Part shown: one piece after another, positions 1 through 7,316 of the stretch
How positions within the stretch are numbered: the first letter of the stretch is position 1
How the letters are laid out: each line of letters begins with the position of its first letter
Assembly (NCBI GenBank): GCA_943788725.1
Contig: CALSRJ010000003.1
Location: 372,001-436,000, forward strand
Direction: 5' to 3'
DNA from: an uncultured Flavobacteriales bacterium
GTDB taxonomy: Bacteria; Bacteroidota; Bacteroidia; Flavobacteriales_G; Salibacteraceae
Length of the DNA stretch: 64,000 nt
Program-made: the position numbers and the translations under genes
Notes under the pieces: model-generated
Told to the model about the DNA's origin: nothing
The model's database searches: none
What the model saw: the letters and a program-made list of their open reading frames with translations, nothing else

Positions 1-3000
1 CCGATATTCTTTCACGGATTCATTGTAATGAATGTATCCCGATGCAGGAAGCAACTCGGGGTGGTCTTCCTTTAGTTTCTTTGACAAGAAAGAAGAATAG
101 ATCGCTCCCGTATCTTGGTTCAAGACAATGGACGATGTAAGGATGTCGCCATCTGCATTGCTAATCGTTTTGTCAACCGGGATGTACAGATCGTCTGGGT
201 CAACTACCGACTTAAATTTGAACCAACTCAGAGGAATTGCCGAACTGCACTGATGCCGCAGTCTGGAATATCCATTGAATGTGAGTGATTTGTTGGCGGC
301 CTCCAATCTTACAGCTCCCCGGTACTCGAAATAAGGACTCAAGGTAAACCCTCGGGTACTGTCGATGTCTCCCTTTGCATAAGTCTGGAAACTACTGTCT
401 ACGCCTACCGAATTGAAACGGATTTGTTGACGGTCCCCGTTTAAGTCCTTGTAGTTGTATACGCCTGTTCCGAAGTAGTCTCTTCGCGCATAGATGTCGA
501 CGGTTGCGCTGTCGATCCGATGGTACTTGGTAATGGCATTCGCTACAACCTTGCAGTTGGTCAAGGTCTTCATTTTCGCCTTTTTCAAGATGGTAATCAG
601 TCCGCTGTCAGGATAGACTAATGCATCTGCTACTTTAATGAATTCAATTTCCTTAGCGTCGATGATTGAATTCTTGATGTCATACCGTGCTGCTGGAGAG
701 TAGAATTCCAATGAGTCTTGGTCAGGGTGAGTGGAAATAAACCGAGAACCTTCAAATTGCATGGCTCCAGCACTCGTAGCTTTCGAGGTTTTTCCACCAG
801 ACAGTTCGATGGCTTCTTGGTCCATGTACCAAGTAAATCGATCCATGTAGGCGATGTACTGGTTCGCTGGAAATTCCATTTTTGACGTTCCACCATTTGA
901 CACGAAGTCGCCTTTTCTCAAAGCGAAATCGACATCGGCGGTAACATCATTTGTCTTGAAGAAGAAACCTTCAAAGGCAGACACATCCGACTTGAGTCGG
1001 AAGTCGGCGGTATCACTGTGGAATCCGCTGAAGTTGAAATCAAATTTATTCGATTCCAATTCTGCTTTGTCAAACTCGAACAGGCCATTTCCAGTCAAGT
1101 CTTCTGGAGTCAAGTCGAGTCCCCCCGTCAATTCACTACCATCGTACATGATGAACGGAGATTTGGTCGACTCGCAATGCAAGAGGTCGTCGTAAGGTTG
1201 CCAGCGCTGCTTGATGTCCTTGCCCGTGGTGGGTGGGTACTCCACCGGTGACATTTGTTCTTCAATGACAAAGGATGTTGCTACGGTCTGCATTTCTTCA
1301 GGAAGGAAAAGGAAGTCTTTCGAACGCGTCGTACTCGCCAGGTATTTCAGTTTCCCCGAACCTTTTAGTCCGTCGTGACTCAGTTTGATGGTGTCATTGA
1401 ATTTGCCTTTTCCACGATATAGTTCGTAGCCGCCTGGCGGGGTGTTCCGGATGAAGCCTAGGGCGTAATCTTCTTGTACGGTCAAGGTCTCTTCAAACTC
1501 CGGGAAAATATCAGCACTGGCGAAGCGTCCTGGGAATGCGACACGTTCACTCCTGAAATTATCGAGACTGTCGAATATAAAGGGGTCGAGTTCAAAGTAG
1601 AAGTTCTCCCGGTTGTACGACTTACCCTGAATTCCAGACCGATCGTAGTAGGTGTATGAAAGGTCGTGACTGGTAAAGATGGGATACTCATCGAATTGCT
1701 GGATACCCGATTTATTTCCGGGGTCGTCAATTTCGAGGGTGCCATTTACATCTTCAATTACGGTGGTCACACGCGTGAGTTGCTCTCTTCCGGTCGCCGT
1801 TTTTTCACCCGTCGCAACGATCAATCGAGTGGAGTCGACGTTGGGCATTTCAAGCTTAAAGGAGTCGTAAGAGAATTTGAAGTTGCTTCCAAAGAATTCG
1901 AGGCGACCCGCCTTGATCACACCAGAGAAGTCGAAGTCGCGGTTCTTACTCATCGTAATGGTTCCATTCTGAGGAAATAAGACCACTTGGTGAGAATCGG
2001 ACAGTGTGATGTTGTCGATACCGTTGATTTTCAGTGTGAACACTTCATCGATCAAGTCCATGCTCGCATTGGCCATGGTTCCTATGTCTGATCGAACTTG
2101 TAATACGTCGTAATCGTCCAACTCAGACTTCGATGCCACGTAGTGATATAGACGCGGCTTGGAACGCACTTTCCCGGTTTCTGGGCTGTAATCTATGAAT
2201 CCGAGATTGGTGTATTCCAACAGCAGAACCTGTGCATCCGTAGGACTCAGCTGCAAGCATTGGGCTACCTCTTCCATAAAAATGGTTTCAGTACCCATCT
2301 TCGTAAAGCAACCTTTGAGTTGCACCATTGGATGCACCATCCGCAAGCCCATTAACTGATCGAAACGGTTGGAACGGAAGTAGTAATCGGATTCGAAGAA
2401 GGCACGGTTGTCTGAACTGTTCGGGATTGTAGTAAAATCGATCTTAGGTTGGTCGATTTTCCACTGGACAAGTTCCGCATAGAGGTCCATACGGTGATAG
2501 GTGTCAAAATAGGGCGCCTTTTGTAAGCCCTCATCTGCTCGGAAGAGGTTGACCATGCGCTCGTCTCGAAAGAATTTAAAGTCGAGTCCAGGGTGATTGA
2601 TCGAATCTTCGTGCAGTATGAATTTCACGGCTGCATCGGTAGACGTAATGCGGTCTTCCCTGATGCTGAAGCTGATGCTCTTCACTTCAAGGAAGGGCTT
2701 TTCGTTCAGGTAAAAAATCAAGAATGCTGGATCTTCACCAGAACCGCTAGCGATGAAGCGAGCACCCCTTTGGGAAAATCCACCTTCGTAGTCTACATTC
2801 TGTTCAATGTTCTTGATTTTTAGTCGACTACTATAAGATTGGAAGTAGGGGAAGGAGGCGTTGTCTTCGGTTACGTTTGCGCGCACCGCATCTTCTAATC
2901 GACCTAAGAGGGGGTCTGGAAAATAGTCGGTATTGTAAAAGGTGACGGAGTCCGCGTCAAATTTGGAGAACTTCATCAGGATCTCATAGTCGTTGATGAT

Positions 3001-3690
3001 TGCATAAACCTTGTTTGGGTCTAATCCTGCGCGTACCCACGTTACTAGGCCGTTCTTACCGATCCATTTTCCAGAAAGTGGGTAGTATTCACCAGAAGTT
3101 TTTTTGATTTCGATGTCAGAGTTCTTGGATTCGCATTTCAGCGCCAAGGAAGGGATGATCAATTTCGGTTCTCCATCTTCGATTTCGAATCGGAAGTGGG
3201 CATTGTCACTGATCCAATCAGTAGAGGCAGAGTGATAGATGACGTTATTCGTGTATAGGTTCTCACTGAACTCCATATAGTCTGCGAATTCTTTTCGCGC
3301 ACTTCGAGATCCCAAAACAGCATCTACCGTCGTGTGCCATTCATTAAAGGGCGGAGCTCCAGAATCGTTTTCCACTACAGCGATAACAGTAATGATGTAG
3401 TCCCGGATGTCTGGGATCACCTTCAGGCGTTCATCGAGGATTTTATTACAGGTCGTGAAGATGGTGCGCTTTTGATCGGGAGTGAAGGAATTGAGCTCCG
3501 TCCACATCTTGGTGAATTTGTCCATCAATTCTTTCTGATCCTTCTTGGCGTCACCGACGGCACGGTTGACCAGTTGCTCTTCCAGTTCCGTCAAGTATTC
3601 ACCTTGTCCACTAAACTCCTTGAACGATTGCCCAGCGGCATGCAAGGAGAGGAGAAGAAGGGGGAGGAGGAACGCGCTTAGGTATTTCAT
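1..3690 (-). CDS. Large secreted protein of unknown function (C-terminus outside window)
   Basis: The frame opens at the ATG at 3690 and stays open for 1230 codons to the left edge, so the C-terminus is missing. It begins with a clear signal peptide (MKYLSAFLLPLLLLSLHAAG, then Q), so the protein is exported. I recognise no catalytic domain. The visible part looks beta-rich and repetitive: units built around 'DGLKGSGKL' (near residue 775) and 'EDLTGNGLFEFDKAELES' (near residue 860) recur with different sequence, alternating with runs of acidic and aromatic residues. The start codon overlaps the prmA stop as ATGA, so it is translationally coupled to prmA and probably shares its transcript. A cell-surface or periplasmic role is likely. 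The repeated strand-turn pattern faintly recalls OstA/AsmA-like envelope proteins, but that is a guess. Confidence 0.85.
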   Translation of the reverse strand, partial: MKYLSAFLLPLLLLSLHAAGQSFKEFSGQGEYLTELEEQLVNRAVGDAKKDQKELMDKFTKMWTELNSFTPDQKRTIFTTCNKILDERLKVIPDIRDYIITVIAVVENDSGAPPFNEWHTTVDAVLGSRSARKEFADYMEFSENLYTNNVIYHSASTDWISDNAHFRFEIEDGEPKLIIPSLALKCESKNSDIEIKKTSGEYYPLSGKWIGKNGLVTWVRAGLDPNKVYAIINDYEILMKFSKFDADSVTFYNTDYFPDPLLGRLEDAVRANVTEDNASFPYFQSYSSRLKIKNIEQNVDYEGGFSQRGARFIASGSGEDPAFLIFYLNEKPFLEVKSISFSIREDRITSTDAAVKFILHEDSINHPGLDFKFFRDERMVNLFRADEGLQKAPYFDTYHRMDLYAELVQWKIDQPKIDFTTIPNSSDNRAFFESDYYFRSNRFDQLMGLRMVHPMVQLKGCFTKMGTETIFMEEVAQCLQLSPTDAQVLLLEYTNLGFIDYSPETGKVRSKPRLYHYVASKSELDDYDVLQVRSDIGTMANASMDLIDEVFTLKINGIDNITLSDSHQVVLFPQNGTITMSKNRDFDFSGVIKAGRLEFFGSNFKFSYDSFKLEMPNVDSTRLIVATGEKTATGREQLTRVTTVIEDVNGTLEIDDPGNKSGIQQFDEYPIFTSHDLSYTYYDRSGIQGKSYNRENFYFELDPFIFDSLDNFRSERVAFPGRFASADIFPEFEETLTVQEDYALGFIRNTPPGGYELYRGKGKFNDTIKLSHDGLKGSGKLKYLASTTRSKDFLFLPEEMQTVATSFVIEEQMSPVEYPPTTGKDIKQRWQPYDDLLHCESTKSPFIMYDGSELTGGLDLTPEDLTGNGLFEFDKAELESNKFDFNFSGFHSDTADFRLKSDVSAFEGFFFKTNDVTADVDFALRKGDFVSNGGTSKMEFPANQYIAYMDRFTWYMDQEAIELSGGKTSKATSAGAMQFEGSRFISTHPDQDSLEFYSPAARYDIKNSIIDAKEIEFIKVADALVYPDSGLITILKKAKMKTLTNCKVVANAITKYHRIDSATVDIYARRDYFGTGVYNYKDLNGDRQQIRFNSVGVDSSFQTYAKGDIDSTRGFTLSPYFEYRGAVRLEAANKSLTFNGYSRLRHQCSSAIPLSWFKFKSVVDPDDLYIPVDKTISNADGDILTSSIVLNQDTGAIYSSFLSKKLKEDHPELLPASGYIHYNESVKEYR

Positions 3691-4514
3691 AGTGACAATT
3701 GAGTGGCGAGCATGGTCCAACCGTCCCGAGACAATTCGTGCCTGATCACCAGACCTGCTTGTGCTAATTGGCGCTTGAGGTCTTCCGCGTCCTCATCCAA
3801 AAATCCCGCACAGAGAAGCCATCCATTGGAAGCGAGTTTCTGGCGGAAGGTGGGCAAAGATTCTTCGATCACGTTTCGGTTGATGTTGGCTAAGATAAGG
3901 TCAAACGTGTCGCCCACCAAAGAAGACAAGTCGCCGGTTAGTACCTCGAAGCTATTCACATCGTTGAGTCGTAGATTTTCCCGAGCGGCTTCAGCAGCAT
4001 TTGGGTCGATCTCAATGGCAACGCCGTGTGCACCCTTGTGGGAAGCATAAATGGCTAGGATACCACTTCCACAGCCAAAGTCTGCGATGTGTTTTTGAGA
4101 AAGTTCAATGTTGCGCATCGCGCGCAACATCATGTGGGTGGTGGGATGGTGGCCGGTACCGAACGACATGTTGGGGTCCAGCACAAGGTTGAGTTCCGCC
4201 TCGGGTTCAGGTGTATGAAAAGGAGCGTGGATGAAGATGGCATCGTCTACCCAAACCGGTTCGTAGGAAGATTCCCATACAGCGTTCCAGTTGGTGTGTT
4301 TAATCTGCGTAACCGCATGACTCGAAACCAACTCTGAATAGGCGTCGAGTACTTGCGTCACTTTTTCTTGAGCGTAATGATGTTCGGGAATGTATGCCTT
4401 GAGAACAGCTCCTTCGACAGCAAAACTCTCAAATCCCAATTCGGCCAATTCCGCCTCGAAAATGTCGGCGGTAGATTTGTCTACTAACGATATGGAAAGT
4501 TCGGTGTAGTCCAT
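3687..4514 (-). CDS. prmA: Ribosomal protein L11 methyltransferase
   Basis: This cytoplasmic SAM-dependent enzyme methylates lysines and the N-terminus of ribosomal protein L11. The 275-residue product has the family layout: an N-terminal substrate-recognition domain (about 1-115) followed by a Rossmann methyltransferase domain. Motif I is 'DFGCGSGILAIYASHKG', the acidic loop 'EIDPNAAEAARENLRLND' follows, and the 'LANINRNVI' segment matches the catalytic NPPY-like position of PrmA. The length is close to other PrmA proteins of this phylum. Its stop overlaps the start of the large secreted-protein gene by four bases. The small lipoprotein gene lies upstream on the same strand after a gap of about 90 bp. 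Confidence 0.95.
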   Translation of the reverse strand: MDYTELSISLVDKSTADIFEAELAELGFESFAVEGAVLKAYIPEHHYAQEKVTQVLDAYSELVSSHAVTQIKHTNWNAVWESSYEPVWVDDAIFIHAPFHTPEPEAELNLVLDPNMSFGTGHHPTTHMMLRAMRNIELSQKHIADFGCGSGILAIYASHKGAHGVAIEIDPNAAEAARENLRLNDVNSFEVLTGDLSSLVGDTFDLILANINRNVIEESLPTFRQKLASNGWLLCAGFLDEDAEDLKRQLAQAGLVIRHELSRDGWTMLATQLSL

Positions 4515-4605
4515 TTTTAGGGAGTAGGGAATAGGGAGAAGTTGGTGTTAGTTGGACTTCACAATGCAAGGAGACAGATGCCAGTCCCAAGAGCCATGGG
4601 CATTT

Positions 4606-4947
4606 TTACTTCTCCACGTACCAGCCGGCTGCAACAGCCGCTTGACGGTCGTCTTCGTGCACCTTGGCGCGCAGTACTCCTCCGCTGCCGCATTCGCATG
4701 CATTGCACACAGACTTTTCAATGTCGGTTCCTGCTTCTACTTTGAAGGCGCGAATGTCGCTCGAGTCTAGGTAGTCTTTCACCGCTTTGAACTTGGCGTC
4801 GTCGTCTTCAAAATCGATTCCCCAAGGGTCGGCGCAATAGGACTCTTCGTACAATACCCAAACGGAGTTGAATTGACGGGCGCAGCCAACACTCAGAAGT
4901 ACAGCGGCGGTGAGGGCGGTGAATAAAAGGTACTTGGTCGTTCGCAT
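4606..4947 (-). CDS. Small cysteine-rich lipoprotein, function unknown
   Basis: A 113-residue protein starts at the ATG at 4947. The N-terminus 'MRTTKYLLFTALTAAVLL' followed by the lipobox 'LSVGC' (Cys22) marks a lipoprotein. After cleavage only about 90 residues remain. They include a cysteine cluster, 'VCNACECGSG', that could bind a metal or form disulfides. The frame extends further upstream to 5034, but the added residues would spoil the signal peptide, so the shorter start is preferred. It lies upstream of prmA in the same direction. I do not recognise the family. A G-rich tract lies about 90 bp upstream of the start. Confidence 0.75.
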   Translation of the reverse strand: MRTTKYLLFTALTAAVLLSVGCARQFNSVWVLYEESYCADPWGIDFEDDDAKFKAVKDYLDSSDIRAFKVEAGTDIEKSVCNACECGSGGVLRAKVHEDDRQAAVAAGWYVEK

Positions 4948-5034
4948 GATGGTAATTTGAATATCGGTGTTACTCAAACGAATGAACGAAGAATTTAGCA
5001 AGGTTCGGAGCAGGGGTGAAAGAGTTTTGAGCAA

Positions 5035-5055
5035 GGGGGGTGGGGGGGGAGGTGG
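5035..5055. repeat. G-rich tract with G-quadruplex potential
   Basis: The plus strand carries a run of six G, a T, a run of eight G, an A, then GG-T-GG. Four G-runs in 21 bases could form a G-quadruplex on the plus strand, with a matching C-rich tract on the minus strand. It lies upstream of the small lipoprotein gene (start 4947) and could affect its expression, or could vary in length by slippage. No function is shown. Confidence 0.6.
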
Positions 5056-5097
5056 AACGATTGTTATGGCGGTAGCTAAGGACCCTCATTTTTGTAT

Positions 5098-5139
5098 TCC
5101 GAGCAGTGGATCGAACCCGGTTATGTCCGCTGGCGCGTC
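5098..5139. repeat. Dispersed repeat, copy A
   Basis: This 42-bp stretch aligns with copy B at 5568-5606. Shared blocks are TCCGAGC, CGAA(C/T)CCGG, ATGTCCGCT and GCGC(G/T)TC, with a 2-bp length difference. On the minus strand the middle reads like a tRNA T-loop (GGGTTCGATCC), but the flanking stem pairs poorly. It may be a decayed tRNA end or only a repeat that resembles one. Confidence 0.5.
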
Positions 5140-5189
5140 CATGCGTGTTTTTTCTTTTGCAAGCACTCGAGCTAGCTCGGCGCTTGGAA

Positions 5190-5228
5190 AAGAAAAAACC
5201 CGGTCTTCGCAATTGCGAAGCCGGGTTT
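5190..5228 (-). terminator. Rho-independent terminator of tRNA-Arg(TCG)
   Basis: On the minus strand AAACCCGGCTTCGCAATTGCGAAGACCGGG forms a strong stem with a short AATT-centred apex, followed by a T run. It begins about 10 bases after the 3' end of the tRNA. The apex CGCAATTGCG (5208-5217) recurs in the terminator of the second tRNA-Arg at the same distance from its tRNA. Confidence 0.85.
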
Positions 5229-5238
5229 GATCATCTAG

Positions 5239-5312
5239 TGACCCCGACAGGATTCAAACCTGTAACCCTCAGAGCCGAAATCTGATATTCTATTCAGTTG
5301 AACTACGGGGCC
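5239..5312 (-). tRNA. tRNA-Arg (anticodon TCG)
   Basis: The 74-nt gene folds as a normal cloverleaf: acceptor GGCCCCG/CGGGGTC, D arm GTTC/GAAT, anticodon stem TCAGA/TCTGA around the loop TTTCGGC (anticodon TCG, reading CGA and possibly CGG), and T arm ACAGG-TTTGAAT-CCTGT. The discriminator base is A and CCA is not encoded. A consensus promoter lies upstream and a terminator follows. It is closely related to the tRNA-Arg at 8642-8715. Confidence 0.95.
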
Positions 5313-5322
5313 AAATCGAATG

Positions 5323-5330
5323 CAAAACTA
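5323..5330 (-). promoter_or_regulatory. -7 promoter box of tRNA-Arg(TCG)
   Basis: The minus strand reads TAGTTTTG, a perfect match to the Bacteroidetes -7 consensus TAnnTTTG, ten bases before the mature tRNA 5' end. Confidence 0.7.
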
Positions 5331-5415
5331 CACAGCCTATTTTGAATACTAGCTTGGGAATTCTATTCAGCTCCGAAAAAGCAGAAATCTTTGATTGCAT
5401 TCTTTTTCGAGAGCC

Positions 5416-5444
5416 CCCGATGCTGCGCCGCGCGCAGCATCGGG
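5416..5444. repeat. Perfect 12-bp palindrome (REP-like hairpin)
   Basis: CCCGATGCTGCG and its exact reverse complement flank the 5-base loop CCGCG. There is no T run on either side, so it is not a typical terminator. It directly abuts the truncated tRNA fragment at 5445-5460, as if the palindrome replaced the rest of a tRNA gene. Confidence 0.8.
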
Positions 5445-5460
5445 ATTGAACTACGGGGCT
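5445..5460 (-). pseudogene. Truncated tRNA-Arg 5' fragment
   Basis: The minus strand reads AGCCCCGTAGTTCAAT. Fourteen consecutive bases (GCCCCGTAGTTCAA) are identical to nucleotides 2-15 of the tRNA-Arg(TCG) gene 130 bp away. The remainder of the tRNA is absent and the palindrome at 5416-5444 follows immediately. The upstream sequence, including a -7 box, is also preserved, so this is a relic of a duplicated tRNA gene rather than a chance match. Confidence 0.65.
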
Positions 5461-5476
5461 AATCTAAATTGGGCTG

Positions 5477-5484
5477 CAAAAATA
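5477..5484 (-). promoter_or_regulatory. -7 promoter box upstream of the truncated tRNA
   Basis: The minus strand reads TATTTTTG, matching TAnnTTTG, about 16 bases before the truncated tRNA fragment. This roughly equals the spacing at the intact gene, so the fragment and palindrome may still be transcribed. Confidence 0.5.
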
Positions 5485-5546
5485 GTAGGCATGTGTGAGA
5501 AGAAAGCATGTGGAATTTGAAATATATGGGAAGTGGTCTGGAAGGT

Positions 5547-5606
5547 TACTCCGTGATCCTTTCTTGTCCGAGCGGCGGCACGAATCCGGATGTCCGCTAG
5601 CGCTTC
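5547..5606. repeat. Dispersed repeat, copy B
   Basis: The right part (5568-5606) aligns with copy A. The left part (TTACTCCGTGATCCT...TTGTCCGAGC) aligns with copy C at 5700-5728. Copy B thus links the three copies into one family. Confidence 0.55.
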
Positions 5607-5699
5607 ATCCTTTATTTTGGTAGGCGATAAAGTGAGTCTATGACTTTGGGAAGTCGATCAGTTAATGTGCTAATGTACTGATGAGCTGATGAAACAGGA

Positions 5700-5728
5700 T
5701 TACTTCGTGATCCTGTTTGTCCGAGCAG
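5700..5728. repeat. Dispersed repeat, copy C (partial)
   Basis: TTACTTCGTGATCCT, a short spacer, then TTGTCCGAGCAG matches the left part of copy B with few changes. It ends 16 bp before the target duplication of the IS3-family element. Confidence 0.55.
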
Positions 5729-5773
5729 TTGTACGTCTTCAAAGATTTCGGACACAACGGGTTTAAAATTAAG

Positions 5774-6733
5774 TTAGATTTTGATCATTTCCAATCGATG
5801 ATTTCTTCGTCTTTTTTGCATTGATTTTCGTTTGATTCTTTTTCTTCTTTCCAAGATCTGATATTGCCTTCCCAGATAGACATCTTCAGGGGTGCAGTTT
5901 TGTAGTGATTCGTGGTATCTCTTGGTGTTGTAGTATTCGACGAACTCAGCCATACGATACTCTAACTCCTGAGGCAAATAGTAGTGCTCGAGCTTTACCA
6001 CATTTTTCATGGTTCTATGATACCGTTCGATTTTACCTTGTGTTTGAGGATGGAACGGTCTTCCTCGCACATGTTTTATTTCTTTTTCCCCAAGGAACTT
6101 TTTGAGATCATCGCTCACATAACAAGGCCCATTGTCAGAGAGTAGGGTTGGCCGTTGTTTTCGGATCAGACCTGCCTTCCGTAACGCCTGGTTGATAGTA
6201 CGCTCTACATCGTTCGTTCCCATTGAGTTACACAGCTCCCAGTGGACGATAAACCGGCTGAAGTCATCCAAAACAGTCGATAGGTAATACCATCCCCACC
6301 CCTGGATCTTCATGTAGGTGAAGTCGGTTTGCCCACTAGCCCGGGTGGTCTTATTGCTGAACTCCTTCTCAGCTGCCAGTAGAATATGTGCTGGAGAGGT
6401 GATCAGCCCCGCTCTTTTAAGGATGCGATAAACGCTGCTCTCTGAGATGAAGTGACCCGAGTGATCGGTCATGTGGGTAGCGATCTCGCGAGGCGAGAGA
6501 TGGGTCAGTTCAAGAGCAGTCTCAATCACCTTGGCTTTGTACTCATCAGGAATACGGTTCCAGTAACTCGCCCTGGTCTGCTTTTCCAGAGGCTCTTCAT
6601 TGAGGTACTTTTCATACCACCCATAGAAAGTGCTCCTGGCTATGCCAAGCTCCTGAAGGGTACGCTTGACCCCCAGTTCTGAACCATCCACCATACGGAT
6701 GATCTCCATCTTCTCTTCCGGACTGTATCGCAT
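5774..6733 (-). CDS. IS3-family transposase OrfB (DDE catalytic subunit)
   Basis: This 319-residue protein carries the catalytic domain of the element. An N-terminal helix-turn-helix-like region precedes an rve integrase core with the DDE triad: Asp in 'GQTDFTYM', Asp in 'LLSDNGPCY' and Glu in 'QGKIERYHR'. The C-terminus is very basic. It can start at its own ATG at 6733, but the active transposase is probably the OrfAB fusion of about 440 residues made by -1 frameshifting at the A8 run (6768-6775). After a -1 slip, reading continues without a stop through the intergenic bases into this frame. No truncation or missing catalytic residue is visible. Confidence 0.93.
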   Translation of the reverse strand: MRYSPEEKMEIIRMVDGSELGVKRTLQELGIARSTFYGWYEKYLNEEPLEKQTRASYWNRIPDEYKAKVIETALELTHLSPREIATHMTDHSGHFISESSVYRILKRAGLITSPAHILLAAEKEFSNKTTRASGQTDFTYMKIQGWGWYYLSTVLDDFSRFIVHWELCNSMGTNDVERTINQALRKAGLIRKQRPTLLSDNGPCYVSDDLKKFLGEKEIKHVRGRPFHPQTQGKIERYHRTMKNVVKLEHYYLPQELEYRMAEFVEYYNTKRYHESLQNCTPEDVYLGRQYQILERRKRIKRKSMQKRRRNHRLEMIKI

Positions 6734-6747
6734 ATACCTGTGAAAGT

Positions 6748-7095
6748 TTATTCGAGTCCAGTCAAGCTTTTTTTTAGCACCCGCTCTCGCAAGGTCAACT
6801 CTGCTACAACCTCCTTCAAGGCTGTATTCTCTTTGCGGAGACTATCGACCTCTTCGGTGTTGGCTTCCCGTAAGGTATCTCCTGACAAGCGTTGTTTACC
6901 AGCCTCTAAGAAGGTCTTACTCCACCGGTAGTACAACGCTTGAGCAATACCTTCTCTTCGACAGATCGCAGCAATGCTCTCCTCACCACGAAGACCTTCC
7001 AGCACGATAGCGATCTTCTCTTCGGATGAAAAGGTTCTGCGTGTTCTTCTTTTAATGTCCTTGATAATGGACTCGGACTTCTTCTTTGCTCCCAT
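6748..7095 (-). CDS. IS3-family OrfA (helix-turn-helix DNA-binding subunit)
   Basis: This 115-residue protein contains the IS3 OrfA helix-turn-helix ('EEKIAIVLEGLRGEESIAAI', then 'CRREGIAQALYYRWS') that recognises the terminal repeats. A leucine-zipper-like C-terminal coiled coil follows ('VDSLRKENTALKEVVAEL') and would mediate dimerisation. The last codons run through an A8 tract (minus strand CTA-AAA-AAA-AGC). A -1 slip there moves the ribosome from this frame into OrfB, as in other IS3-family elements. Without the slip, translation ends 14 bp before the OrfB ATG. Confidence 0.92.
   Translation of the reverse strand: MGAKKKSESIIKDIKRRTRRTFSSEEKIAIVLEGLRGEESIAAICRREGIAQALYYRWSKTFLEAGKQRLSGDTLREANTEEVDSLRKENTALKEVVAELTLRERVLKKSLTGLE
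6768..6775 (-). promoter_or_regulatory. A8 slippery site for programmed -1 frameshift
   Basis: Eight A on the minus strand, followed by G, lie near the end of orfA. Shifting back one base changes the reading to AAG-CTT-GAC-TGG-ACT-CGA and on without a stop into orfB, giving the OrfAB fusion. Classic IS3 elements use such A-rich slippery sites. Confidence 0.75.
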
Positions 7096-7176
7096 AACAA
7101 CTAAGTTTTAAAAGCTCTAGCTAAAAAGCTAAAACTATGATTAAGAATTTACTAAGTTGTGTCCGAATTGTGCTGA

Positions 7177-7314
7177 CGGGTTACAGTGAACAAGGATGTG
7201 AAGGATTTCAGGAAAGAGGTGAATGATAAGCTAGATCAGATTGACGAAAACTGATGTATGACAGGCATACGAAGATGATGACTGCGGTGTTAGTAGGGGA
7301 GTATATACGCGAAT
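7177..7314 (+). other. Two short open frames between the IS and the integrase, possible gene remnants
   Basis: A frame open from 7177, with a GTG at 7186, ends at 7254 and encodes the coiled-coil-like peptide 'VNKDVKDFRKEVNDKLDQID'-EN. A second frame, 'MYDRHTKMMTAVLVGEYIRE', starts by overlapping that stop and ends near 7316. Both are too short to assign. They may be remains of a gene of the original island that was lost by deletion. Treat them as leads, not as annotated genes. Confidence 0.25.
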
Positions 7315-7316
7315 GA

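Larger units (their letters stand above)
5748..7166 (-). mobile_element. Complete IS3-family insertion sequence (1419 bp)
   Basis: The ends carry an 11-bp perfect terminal inverted repeat: TCGGACACAAC at 5748-5758 and its complement at 7156-7166. Each end is flanked by ATT (5745-5747 and 7167-7169), a 3-bp target-site duplication typical of IS3-family elements. It encodes OrfA and OrfB with an A8 slippery stretch at their junction. Intact ends, intact frames and an unaltered target duplication suggest a recent, possibly still active, insertion. The exact outer base of the repeat could be off by one. Confidence 0.85.

Noticed and set aside
5098-5180. A third tRNA gene on the minus strand (T-loop-like GGGTTCGATCC)
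   Set aside because: The T stem pairs at only three of five positions and no acceptor or anticodon arm can be built.
7167-7316. Small toxin-antitoxin pair in the two short frames
   Set aside because: The peptides are 20-25 residues, have no known motifs, and one frame lacks a good start, so a gene call is not supported.
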